This document shows, one piece after another, positions 35,091 to 46,452 of a stretch of 64,000 nucleotides of DNA. This stretch comes from Cololabis saira. Taxonomy: Eukaryota > Chordata > Actinopteri > Beloniformes > Belonidae. How positions within the stretch are numbered: position 1 is the first letter of the stretch; each line of letters begins with the position of its first letter. The notes beneath the pieces are model-generated. The model did no database searches. It worked only from the letters and a program-made list of their open reading frames with translations, and was not told the origin of the DNA. Location of the stretch: the NCBI RefSeq assembly GCF_033807715.1, contig NC_084596.1, positions 39,480,458 through 39,544,457 of the forward strand, in the 5' to 3' direction. Position numbers and translations under genes: made by a program.

Positions 35091-36266
35091 TGAACCCGCG
35101 TTCATCTTCAGACAAAGCAGTTCAGCCAACATAAACGGATTTACAGCCGGATGCATCAAAGCAAGCTCACTTCTACCTGCCATATTAATAGTAATGACTG
35201 GCAGTTAATATTGAAGTAGGTACTTGTAGGACCGAGCGGGTGGACGTGCGCTGCTCTCGCGGCAGACACGCGGTGAAGCTTTAATGAGATGCTCTCGTCA
35301 TCGTGCCTGACGTGCTTCGCGTGGCTCCTCGTCAACAGTGGATGGGGAAAGTTAACTCTGTGACTGGTGAATATGCTGGAGTCTATACGGGCCGCGTGAT
35401 GAATAGCTGGTGTCAAGTGTTACCGGGGGTGATGATTACTTGAAAGCAGCAAGGGCAGGATAAGCATTTGAGATTCCTAGCCAGGCTATCAAATCCTTGG
35501 CAGGTCATTTATTTGGATTATACAGGTAATTTCAGGCGATAGGAATCAGCTTTGTGTGTGTTTTGCTTGTGAGTTAGAGAAAAAGAGATCACGCTGCTCT
35601 ACAGTCAGAAGGCCTCTCTTCCCGTTTCATTAGGAGCCTGCGGTGACACATGTCCCAGCCTCCGTCGGCGCTGCAGCCCCTGGAAGCAGCCCGAGACGAG
35701 GTGACACACATTACTGGAGCCCCGCTGACGATAACACGGACAGCAAGGAGGTTTTCCTTATCGCCGCGTTTCAGGTGAACTTTAAATGTATCCAGATCTC
35801 GAGGAAAAGGACCTAATTCTAGATATCTTCTCATTCAGTGTCTTGTTTCTATCACGCCTCACAAGCCGGGCTCTGAAAATAATCTCCCCAAACCTTGACT
35901 GGCAGCCTGGCGGTGCGATACACCTCCATGCTCCACACAGTCACTGCAGATGTGCAGATAGGAGGGAAGTGAACGGGGACATGTTTTTTCATGGATTGAC
36001 ACAGTTTCCTGAGGTCCTGAAAAAAAATTGCACGGGTTCAAATGCAGCTGAGATGCGATAGAATAGCTCCCCTTTTCTGGTTTGGTTTCTAGAAATTTTG
36101 AAATTGATCATACAGCTTTGTACGATCCACTGATGTCAGGTCCTGAAATGGGATATAAAAGAGAGCCCTGGATAACTTTACTCTGATCTGGGTCTGTGAT
36201 GCCACATCACCCTAAAAAATCCGAATAGCCCACTGAATGACATATTTTCCGATTCAAGGGACAAAG
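35091..36266. other. Unassigned non-coding sequence
   Basis: No exon or repeat recognised; low-copy-looking, so possibly partly conserved non-coding DNA. Confidence 0.3.
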
Positions 36267-36269
36267 TAA

Positions 36270-36980
36270 GGCCCCATTTACACGGAGCAAAAACCGTGGT
36301 GTTTTCATGCGTTTTGGCCGTTCGTTTACACGGAAACGGAGCTCAAAGTCACCAAAAACAATCATTTCTGAAAACTCCGGCCAAAGTGGACATTTTCAAA
36401 AACTCCGTTTTCACGTTTGCGTCTAAACAGAGGAAAACGGAGATTTATGCTTCAGAACGTCACATTATGAGACAGAAACGTCACCAGCGTCATGTGTGCG
36501 ACCTGTGTTTACAATTAGTTTGGCCACCGTCAATATTTTCTTGTATTTTACCTGTTTTATATTCTAAAGTCACACTTAAAAGTAACTCCACTTCTCTGTC
36601 ACTCCAAACGAAAGACTCTCGTTCCGTCTTGGAAGTAAAGCTTGAATTATGGTCCCGCGTTAAATCGACGCAGAGCCTACGGCGTAAGGTACGCGGCGAT
36701 GCGCGCCGTACGGTGTGCGTCGCCGCGTACCCTACGCCGTAGGCTCTGCGTTGGTGTAACGCGGAACCATAAATCAGCCTTAACTGGAAGTTACACGTGT
36801 CATTTGTTGATGTTTTTTCCAGGATTCTGATTGACTGGCATGACGTTAACACTGTATTTATGCGGATTCGTGTAAACGAAGAGATTTTGAAAACGATCTC
36901 GTGTAAATGATGGGATTTTTCAAAACGTAGAGGGGGAAATATCCGTTTTTGTAAATACCCGGCTATGTGTAAACGTGGCC
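36270..36980. mobile_element. PIF/Harbinger-type MITE with TAA duplication
   Basis: It starts GGCCCCATTTACACGGAG and ends GTGTAAACGTGGCC, flanked by TAA on both sides (36267-36269 and 36981-36983). The arms repeat AAACGGA and TTTACACG motifs. It hosts a smaller palindrome at 36639-36780. One arm of a related element is seen at 63483-63590. Confidence 0.82.
36639..36780. mobile_element. Short palindromic MITE (142 bp) with TAA duplication, nested
   Basis: The arms AGCTTGAATTATGGTCCCGC and the reverse complement of GCGGAACCATAAATCAGCCT face each other, with CGCAGAGCCTACGGCGTA repeated inverted near the centre. TAA flanks it (36636-36638 and 36781-36783). It is GC-rich for its surroundings and would form a very stable hairpin. 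A half-copy is found at 38070-38147. Confidence 0.85.
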
Positions 36981-37090
36981 TAAGACTACGTTCACACTGC
37001 AGGCCTTAATGCTCAATTCCGATTTTTTCCCATATCCGATTTTTTTGTGTGGCTGTTCACATTATCTTTTAAAATGTGTCCTATATCAGA

Positions 37091-37473
37091 GGACTTCCGG
37101 TGCGGCGCCATGTAGGGAAGGAGCGAGGTGGAAGAGCTCAACACCAGAAATCTATAAAGACGCTTTTGCTCGGTTTCATAAACGCATTAACACGGCTCAT
37201 ATCTTTGATAAAGTCACCAGTCGACTGTTAAATCTGTTTGAGTTGTGTCCAACAAACTAAAACAGCGCCATGCCTGACAGACGCAGGACCACCAGCAGAC
37301 AAGCTAACGAAGGCGCTAGCTCCCAGGCTACCTCGACGCAGAGTAAATCCTCTGAACAACCTATACTTCAAGCCATACGTGATTTGAAAGACGAACTTAT
37401 TGCCAAAATTGACCAGAAGGCAGAGGCACAACGTACAGAGCTGCGCACTCAAATTGAGGCCCTGCAGAGTGAG
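37091..37473 (+). mobile_element. L1 5' end fragment flanked by a 23-bp direct repeat
   Basis: The insert starts GGACTTCCGGTGCGGCGCCA, as L1 5' UTRs in fish often do, and includes an ATG (37270) opening an ORF1-like frame. The same 23 bases, beginning TTTAAAATGTGTCC and ending TATATCAGA, lie at 37068-37090 and 37474-37496. There is no poly(A) and no 3' part, the reverse of the usual 5' truncation. Confidence 0.75.
37270..37473 (+). pseudogene. L1 ORF1 protein, N-terminal remnant
   Basis: From the ATG at 37270 the frame reads MPDRRRTTSRQANEG, a Ser/Thr/Gln-rich leader, then a helical heptad-like stretch (AIRDLKDELIAKIDQKAE, later RTQIEALQSEF). This fits the disordered head and coiled-coil start of L1 ORF1p, an RNA-binding chaperone. 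The frame leaves the insert at 37473 and ends a few codons later in flanking DNA. The RRM and C-terminal domains are missing. Confidence 0.6.
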
Positions 37474-38069
37474 TTTAAAATGTGTCCTATATCAGACTGG
37501 AGTGTGAACGCATCGCAGCCCTGAACTGACCCGCATGCGCAGAGGAACAATAACAAAGACGTCACACGCAGCACGCCGTCATACGGCCGTAAACATGGAG
37601 GCAACAGAAGTGAGCGTACATGGGAATATTATGTATATATTATGTATATATTATATTATTGTATATATTTGGTATATATTATGTTTGTCTTGACCTTTTC
37701 CGATCGCTTCCGAGTGACTCCCGCCCACGCCAGTGCAGTATTGTGACAACGGTCGCTCTCAAGTGACGTCAAAGTCGCATTAATTCCGACCTGGCCGTTC
37801 ACACTGAGGTCGCGTTGCAAAACATTAGACCTGTATCCGATTTAGAACCACATATGGAAGCGATCTGAATCTGATTTGAAAAGATCAGATTCCATGTGAC
37901 TTGTGCTGTTCACACTGTCATAAACAAATCATTTCCAGTTGTGGAGCTACTCATCCTTTCACAGAGAGCATGTACAATCTCTGATGTCACGTCAAAAACT
38001 ATTATTTGTAGTTTAAGTGTTGCAAATTCACATACAAATCATGTTTTAATAGCAAAAAAAAGACCGCAT

Positions 38070-38147
38070 TTCCACGTACGGTGCGGGTCGCCGCGTACCT
38101 TACGCCGTAGGCTCTGCGTTGGTGTAACGCGGAACCATAAATCAGCC
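38070..38147. repeat. Half-copy of the short GC-rich palindromic MITE
   Basis: GTCGCCGCGTACCTTACGCC through ATAAATCAGCCTT matches the right half of the element at 36639-36780. The left arm is missing. Confidence 0.75.
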
Positions 38148-38935
38148 TTCAGTCGCGCTGTGAGCCTGAACCTGCAGCCCGTCAGCTCATCAGGAGGACA
38201 GGTTATGGAGCGGGGCTGCCAGTTATTCATTGCTGGTTCGTTTTGTTAACTCTGAGCTTTGTTGGTTGGTTTGTTAGTTTGCTGGTGGTTTTGTTCTGAA
38301 CACTCTCTGTTTCTCATTTTGCTGGGACGCCGGGTCCCTCCGCCGAGACACAACTTTTGCGGTATGCGTTCATTGTTGTGTCTAAAAATGATGCGCAGTG
38401 CCGACCCAATCAGAAACGGTACAGATATTTTGGGATTTTTTTATATATATAAAAAATTTAAATTATGAAAAAATAAAGGATCCCCATAACCTTTGATCGG
38501 GTGGGCAGGACACACGTTAGGGTGGACACAGCCCACCCCCGCCCCAAAACCTGCCTCGAGTTCCAGTAACAGAGGTCCGACGGGAGGATTAGAGTGAGAT
38601 GGGGCAGTCTCAAACGATTTAAAATATTGCACAGTGTATGCCCAGCTTTACAGGTATGGAACAGCATGTGAGCTGGCTCCATATTGTTATGGTTTTTGAT
38701 GTCCTAATTACATGACTTCACACAATACACGCGCTGGGTGACGCCTCCGCTCCGACGTCGTTGCTACGGCAACCCGTCAGATCAGTCAATGATGTGACCC
38801 AGTCTGAACAGAGCCAGATCCGATTTGGACACTTGCTAAAAACAGTGTGGACAGTCAGCCCTGAAAATCGGATATGAGAAGGAATCAGATATATATCAGA
38901 TTTGCCTGCGTGACAGGATGGTGTTATACTGGAAT

Positions 38936-40350
38936 TTTTGAGTTGCTAGACAATTGGGTCGCCTGAACATATGCTATCAGAGTACATTTTTAAATTAGTT
39001 TATTTTTCATTAAATGTCTTGTTGCAGCTTGGGATCCAAGTCAAGGCCAAATTCCTTTGGCCTTATTTCTTTTCTTTAACAGTTTGGACATCTGCTCTCA
39101 AACCACCGTATTAAACACCCCCGCTATGTTTACTGAAGCTTCCTAAAGTCTGTCCGTTCCTGCTCCTCTCCAAACCACGGCCTTTCCCCTCCGTCTGCGG
39201 GGATTTGTTATTCAAACTGGGCTGAGAGACCTAAAACCTTCTCTATCTCATCAGCAAACATGCAAATGCATAATCTGCTCTTTCTTTCCATGCCATTCAC
39301 ATGCATGCAAACGGCATGGAAAGGAATCAAATGATCCCTGCTGGCCCCTCTTTTCACACAGAGCTCACTGCTCCGGGGCTTTGAAACGCAGCCTGGCAGC
39401 CCCGACTCGGCGCTTTTGTTGAAGCTGCACCAGGCTTCATTTTGTTCAGCTGTTACAGTGCACAATGAGACACGGTTACAGTGTTCTCTGTGATGCTTTA
39501 CATTAGAGAAGCAGGATGCTCGCAATTACCACAATTTGCAATTTAGGAAAACGGCATATGTTTGTGAGACAAATGTGTTTGCAGGGTGAAGCACTGAAGT
39601 ATCTTAGCTAAGCACCCAAGTCTGGCTTTGTTTGAGTAATCTAACAAATGTGCCTTTAAAACAAACATCTTGATTTAGCTTTGTCTATCTTGCCATATAG
39701 GAAGCAAACACACACCCAAACTATGGCCATTCCTTTTAAATAATGGCTACACCCAGTCATATAAGACAATGAAGTCGTCTCTTTCCTGCCAGTATCAGTG
39801 TTGCTGACTAGAGTAGCTCTGAGGAGTATGCTCATACTGAGAGCCAGGGCTGCATTTAATAACTATTATTTCCTCCCAGGGACAACTACAACGGGAATGA
39901 ATGACAATAATTCTCCCTCAGGCTGTGGCGGATAAGTGTCCCTTAAGATAGTTTACTCTTTTTAACTGGCCTGCAGATGGAAATCCTGCACAGCCGGGCT
40001 GAGAGTGCAATCTGACAAGCCGTCTGCACACAGGCAAATTGGATCCATGTGTTTATTTGCAGGTTTGCTTTCCTCGTCACTTTAAGAGCCTCCACATGAG
40101 ACATCAACAAAGCTTTATGTTGCCGCCTGCCCGTGACAACCCTGAATGGGGCTGAGACAGGTGTAGAAAATGAGTGAATGGATGGAGGTGGAGGCTGCCG
40201 TCGCTCAAAACCGCTGACTCATTTAACCGGGGACTGATTTGGGCTGGAACTGTTCCCACAGACCACACAGATGTGGATTTGTGGGTTTTAAATCAGCGTG
40301 AGGGCATTTGAGGGGGGAGTTTTACATGTTTTGTGTGTGCACACTCATGT
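38936..40350. other. Unassigned; possible conserved non-coding sequence
   Basis: About 1.4 kb with balanced composition and no transposon ends, including 39200-40150, which looks low-copy. No exon was recognised on either strand; the 105-codon minus frame at 39208-39525 has no domain. Confidence 0.3.
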
Positions 40351-40358
40351 GTGTGGTG

Positions 40359-41413
<1,055 letters not shown>

Positions 41414-41561
41414 GTGTGGTGTGTTCAACAATGAAAATCATTAAATTGTATAGAACTTAGTCTTCGGGAAAATAAAATGCAGCCTTAGATAAACAACAAC
41501 GTTACTTTTTTCACGATGCCATTATCTATCCAATAAAAGTGAAGTCTGAAGGAAAAACAAA

Positions 41562-42530
41562 TCATGTGGGCAATAGCAATCATCCCCTTACTGCTGCGGA
41601 TGAGCTGCAGCCGGTTCTGCTGATCATCAGCACTTCGTGGGTAAATCCTCATCAGGTGTGCAGTTTCCTGGATCTAAGCAAGAACGTTAGAGAGATTATT
41701 CACTAGTGGAAATCACTCAGGACAGTCATTCTCCACGGTCGCCTCGAGCTTCCTCAGAAAGGGGGGAAAGGGGGGGGGGGTCCCCACCCGTCTGACAGAA
41801 ACCATCAGACGTGTGGAACAATGTCCTATGGAGTGGACTTCTTCTTAACTTAATGCAAGGCTTCATGCTTGGTAACAACCAGTCCCAGGTCCTAAAACGC
41901 ACTGTCAAGCACGGCGGTGGAGTGGGGGTTATTATCGGGGGGGGTTTTGCAGCTACAGGATCCGGGCCCCTTAAAGTCATCGAGTTGGCCATGAAGTCCT
42001 CTGTATACCAGAGGTTTTTAGAGGCAAATGCGACACCATCTGTCTGAGAGTTAAAGTGGGTCATGCAGCAAGGCAACGGTCCAAATCACACCGGCAAATC
42101 TACAGCAGAACTGCCAAAAAATGAAGCAGTCAGGGTTTTTGGGATGGCCTTGTCAAAGTCCATACCTTAATTCAGCTGAAATGTTGTGGTGGGACCTCGG
42201 AGAGGTGTGAGGAGGTGAACGTCCAGAAAGGAAAGGAAAGAATGGTGATGTGAGAGGCTGATAATAACGCCACACAGGAAACAACTTCTGTTAAAGATGA
42301 AGATGCAAACCAATAAATTGCTGAAAATTTGTGCTAGTACTAGAGTATTGCCCACATGTTTCTTATCTTTTTGTTAATAAGTAATACCATAGTAAAAAAA
42401 AGTTATGTGTTCTTATTTGTCTGAATTTACAAGACCTAATATACAGTAATCCAATTATTTTGGTGCAAAAAAACAAACATATGATTAAAAGTAGGGTGTA
42501 CTAACTTTTGCACATGACTGAAATAATGAC
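41562..42530 (+). mobile_element. Tc1-like element relic
   Basis: CATGTGGGCAATA occurs near 41563 and in reverse near 42345, and a Tc1-like terminal sequence (AGGGTGTACTAACTTTTGCA) ends near 42530. A decayed plus-strand transposase lies between. The exact left end is uncertain. Confidence 0.6.
41811..42225 (+). pseudogene. Tc1-like transposase pseudogene
   Basis: The plus strand reads MWNNVLWSGLLLN, where the family has WSDE, so the catalytic Asp-Glu pair is lost. RTVKHGGGVGV follows, and further on SPYLNSAEMLWWDL stands for the C-terminal [14 protein letters not shown] motif. Frame changes and stops separate the pieces. The enzyme is dead; TIR remnants lie on either side. Confidence 0.75.
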
Positions 42531-42855
42531 AAGCAAGCGGATGGTAATCTCCCCCAGGGAAAAAAACGGTTTTACAGACAGGCGTGGGAGAGATACCAGG
42601 CAGCCCATCCAACGCTCTGCAGGGGAGATTGAAAAAACATGGTTCCAAATGTTAATATATGACAGAGCCACAATAATACAGAGCCGTGATTTATTCACAA
42701 TCCCTCCTTGCTCTCATATTTCCTCCTTTCCTAATTCCTCCCTTCCTCCTCGTGACCTTATTCACTGCTCTGATTCTCCTCCGGCTGTAGAGGCTGCGGC
42801 CGAGAGATCAGCAGCCCCAGCAGCAGCAGCTCGTCGGGGGGTGGAGGGGGTGGAG

Positions 42856-42926
42856 ATGATGGAGGAGGAGGAGGAGGAGGAGGAGGAGGAGGAGGAGGAG
42901 GAGGAGGAGGAGGAGGAGGAGGAGGA
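42856..42926. repeat. (GGA)n trinucleotide repeat
   Basis: About 23 GGA units in a row, read as poly-Glu on one strand and poly-Ser on the other. Confidence 0.95.
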
Positions 42927-43739
42927 ATAGGAGGGGAGATTGGCTTTAGAAGGTTTTCTGCAGCGCAGTATCTCGTCCTTCAAGCCCAACATGACACTGA
43001 CACCCGTTAATCAATGGCCGGGGCTTGGAGGCCATTTAATGGATCACACATTTGGAGCAGGAGTCACAGACCCACCGAGGTGCAGAAACCTCACAGAGCA
43101 CATCATGCACTGTTTTGAAAAACCCCAGTCCCTGCAACATGAAAGGCTCTTATGACAACAGTGCTGGGAGGTAAAAGCAAAAACTGGAAAATGTTATTTA
43201 TTGTCACAGAAGTGCGTGTGTGTGCATGCATGTGTGTGTGTGTGTGTGAGGCTGCTTCTGTGTTGCAGCTCTTTTAATTAAATGTGAAGACATCATTTCG
43301 GGCTGAAAGCACTGCTCTTTTGCAGCCAGGCCTGCGTTTATATTTTCTATTAGACATGAAGCTGCAGCAAAGATTACAGTTTTGTTTGGTGCCAGCTGCT
43401 GCACAAAAATACTCCGACATAATACTTGAAGGCCAGGGTGAGGGAGTAATGGATTATCATTAACAAGATTACAATAATCTGGTTACAAGAATTTAACACA
43501 TTAATTTGGATTAAAATAAGAAGAATGCCTCATAACCTTAAAGCTCTACATTAAATGTCAGATTCAACTGTAAAATTATAAGCAATTTGGGAAATAAAAG
43601 AAATGTATCAAAGGTTAATGGCTTACTATTGTTATAATAACAATTACATTGTGCAGCTTTACCATATATTGATCCTATAAAGGCTGGGCTTCATTAAGAT
43701 CTCCTTAATGTATATTCCATCCATACATTAACTTTGGGG
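42927..43739. other. Unassigned non-coding sequence
   Basis: No feature recognised apart from a short GTGTGTGCATGCATG/TG-repeat near 43213-43248. Confidence 0.3.
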
Positions 43740-44405
43740 TGGGCCTTTTCCCGCTCAGTCAACTGGCTCCCCTTCATGTGCAGGAGAAGCAGCTACTCCA
43801 AATCTCTCCCTGATGACCAACCTTACTAATCCCTAGAGAGTCCCCTTTGGAGGAAACCCATTTTGATCCTCGATCTTTTTGTTTCAGTCACTCCCTGCTG
43901 TTTGTGGCCATACATGAGGGTCGGAGGGTCAGTCAGAGAACAGAAGGCCTTGCCTTTTGGCTCAGAACCCTCCTCACCACGACAGATCTGCATTACCAAG
44001 GACACCACACCGATCTACCTGTCATTCTCCCGGGAACAAGGCCCTGAGATACTTCAACTCCTCCACTTAAGGCAGCATTTCCCCCAGCCTGGAGAGTATA
44101 CTCCACCTTTTCTGACTGAGAGACATGGTGTCAGATTTGGAGGTGCTGATTCTCATTCAAGTCACAATGCAGACCAAACTCTTGCTCAGTGTGTATAGGG
44201 ACTGGATAACCTTGAGCAACAGACCCAGTTCCCCATACTCTTGGAGCATCAAGTGCCCTGAGGCACATGGTCGAACCCTTTGTCTAAGTGCACATATGTG
44301 TGAACTGGTTGGTCAAACTCCGATACACCCTGCAGGGTCCCGGCGAGGGTGTGGAGCTGGTCCAGGGTTCCACAGCCGGGGCAGAACCCACACTGAAACT
44401 CACCA
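43740..44405 (-). pseudogene. LINE (RTE/Rex-like) reverse transcriptase relic, minus strand
   Basis: Minus-strand pieces read GFCPGCGTLDQLHTLAGTL and VHTYVHLDKGFDHVPQGT (44249-44400), matching the RT fingers motif GFRPGRGTLDQL...FVDLEKAFDRVP of a LINE family common in fish. Further along come VEELKYLRALF and, at 43826-44008, TYGHKQQGV-like residues with TETKRSRIKMGFLQRGLSRD, matching the post-RT TERTRSRI..AEMGFLRRVAG..RDRVR region. Deletions and stops separate the parts. The palm YxDD is missing. An endonuclease-domain start of the same kind lies at 48110-48330 in the same orientation. Confidence 0.7.
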
Positions 44406-45480
44406 GTGTCTCCTGTTAAGGATTTACATTTAGCTCTTTTAAATATCAGCTCTCTGGTTGGCAAATATTTCTTAATCAATGATTTTATTAACGAGCGCAA
44501 CCTTGATTTTATGTTTTTAACTGAAACTTGGAAATCCTCTGTTCTGGTATTATTGGATCTCAGTGCTGCATTTGACACAGTTGATCATAACATGCTACTC
44601 AGTAGATTGGAAAAGTGGGTGGGACTTACCGGCACTGTGCTTCAATGGTTTAAATCTTACTTGCAAGATAGGGGCCTTTTTTTGTGTCAATTGGAAACCA
44701 TGAGTCTGAGAGAACCAAGATCACATGTGGGGTTCCTCAAGGGTCTATTCTCGGACCGCTTCTATTCAACATCTATATGCTACCCCTAGCTCAGATTATG
44801 GAACATCACAACATTTCCTACCATACTTATGCCGATGACACACAGCTCTATATTTCAGTGTCACCACATGACTACAGTCCCCTACTCTCATTGAGTAACT
44901 GTATTCACCAAATCAATGAGTGGATGTGCCAGAATTGTATCCAGCTAAATGCAGAAAAGACAGAGGTGATCATTTTTGGCCCCTAAAAATGAAAGGGAAA
45001 AGATCAGCGCTCACCTTGGCTCCATGTCATTGACAGCTACAAATCAAGCCAGAAATCTTGGTGTAATTATTGACTCAGACCTGAACTTCAACTGGCTTCC
45101 AGTTAGTCAACGGATAGAGTTTAAAATCTTACTGCTGGTCTACAAAGCACTGAATGGTCTTGGACCAAAATACATGCTGGATCTGTTAGTTCCTATGAAG
45201 CTCCCAGACCCCTGAGGTTCATCTGGATCTGTTAGTTCCTATGAAGCTCCCAGACCCCTGAGCTTCATCTGGATCTGGTTTGTTGTGGTTCCAGAACCAG
45301 AACCAAGCAAGGTGAGGCAGTTCAGTTATTCTGCTCCTCACCGGTGGAACAAACTTCCTGTAGACCTGAGGTCTGCTCCAACTGTCAGCTCCTTTAAATC
45401 AGGCCTAAAAACATTACTGTTTACTGAAGCTACTCTTAAATTAAATACTTACCTGCTGTACTCTACGCCTCATTTTTTAA
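44406..45480 (+). pseudogene. L2-clade LINE with large internal deletions
   Basis: Plus-strand frames show, in order: an endonuclease start ([18 protein letters not shown]); an abrupt jump into RT ([16 protein letters not shown]); [15 protein letters not shown]; the intact catalytic box YADDTQLY; LNAEKTEVIIFGP; RNLGVIIDSDLNF; a second jump to NWLPVSQRIEFKILLLVYKA; and the C-terminal APHRWNKLPVDLRSAPTVS. So most of the endonuclease domain and about 80 codons of the thumb region are deleted. A 46-bp tandem duplication starts at 45181. It lies directly against the minus-strand LINE relic, so one inserted into or recombined with the other. Confidence 0.88.
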
Positions 45481-45639
45481 CAACTTGTGCTTTTTATTAT
45501 TTCACCTCTTTTCTCATCATTTTATTTCATTTTATTTGTTATTTAGTGTTTAATTGTGTCTTGCCGCTTTTAACAATCAATCAGGCTTTCCTCTCCAGCA
45601 CTCCTTCCTAGACCTTGGAGCCTCTATGAATAAGAAAGG

Positions 45640-46310
45640 GGACCCACCACCCCAGTCAAGAGTTAACATTTTGAGTTGCACAACTCTGTTTTATTTAGCG
45701 ATTATATTTGACAAAAGGTGTACATTTATTGCAAACAAAACAGTTACTGAAGAAAAGCAGATACTGGCTGATACAAATAAAAGCAGGTACAGAAACAATC
45801 AGATCTTTGCTTTATGTAACAGGCCTTCCCATTGGGGATCAATAGTCTGATTCTGATTACTAGGTTTCAGAACAGCTTTATTCACCTGTTGCTGTTTTTT
45901 GGCAAACACATCCGCAAAGTCATCCAGATTTACGGCTCTGGCCCTTCTTGATTCTACACTCAGCACACCCAAGTTGCCTAAACGCTCATCAGTCGTGGTC
46001 CTTCTCAAGGCAGCTTTGATTAACTTTATCTTTGTTCTTAAAATAAAAAGAGATGTCTGTGCACTTTCTCTTCATTGTCTTGCTGCATTGGCATAAAATA
46101 TACAAGCACCAGCTAACGACGTTGGCTAGGTAACTGTCAAAACGAGTCAAAAACACATCAAAAAGCTGCTGTAACAGTTCACTGTCACTTCTGATAGACA
46201 TTCCCAGCAAACCTTTATACTGTAGTTATTGGTTAGTGATTGGTTGACAGCTCCTCCTGTAACCTGAGTGTCCAGAAGATTGGGCCACGGATCAAATGAT
46301 ACAATTAAAA
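45640..46310 (-). mobile_element. hAT internal-deletion derivative
   Basis: Minus-strand coding remnants from both ends of a hAT transposase lie next to each other: the N-terminal start MKRKCTDISFYFKNKDK (from 46075) and the C-terminal RRTTTDERLGNLGVL...NLDDFADVFAKK (45990-45860). All central catalytic sequence is gone. The outer ends were not precisely defined. Confidence 0.6.
45860..46075 (-). pseudogene. hAT (TTF-finger type) transposase, N- and C-terminal remnants fused
   Basis: The N-terminal piece has the basic KRKxxxISxxFK opening usual for ZMYM/TTF-type hAT transposases. After about 28 codons it reaches a stop in its own frame, while the C-terminal piece, with the dimerisation-domain tail motif (T)DERLGNLGVLSVES(R)RARA, overlaps in another frame. 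The fusion is therefore out of frame and cannot make a protein. This is the structure expected from an abortive gap repair deletion in a hAT element. Confidence 0.6.
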
Positions 46311-46452
46311 TATTGATCATTGCACTATGACCCATGTTGTGTGAATGCCATGTCTTGATGCCCTGGTGTCCGGAGCATATGGCCACAAAGTGGAATAAGG
46401 GAGTGGAATAAGGTTCAGGCCCTTTCTAGGAGATTGGTTCCAGGATCCACGC

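Larger units (their letters stand above)
36984..38935. mobile_element. Old GTTCACACTG-type MITE or composite, interrupted
   Basis: ACTACGTTCACACTGCAGGC at the left, TTCACACTGAGGTCGC in the middle and CAGTGTGGACAGTC plus ATCGGATATGAGAAGG at the right are recurring motifs of one element family (CCGATTTTTT/AAATCGGAT arms). The right TIR is not clearly complete. It contains an L1 fragment at 37091-37473 and a half palindrome at 38070-38147. Confidence 0.45.

Noticed and set aside
36490..36852. Overlapping frames of 120-148 codons around 36.3-36.85 kb
   Set aside because: They are read across the arms of a Harbinger MITE and its nested palindrome.
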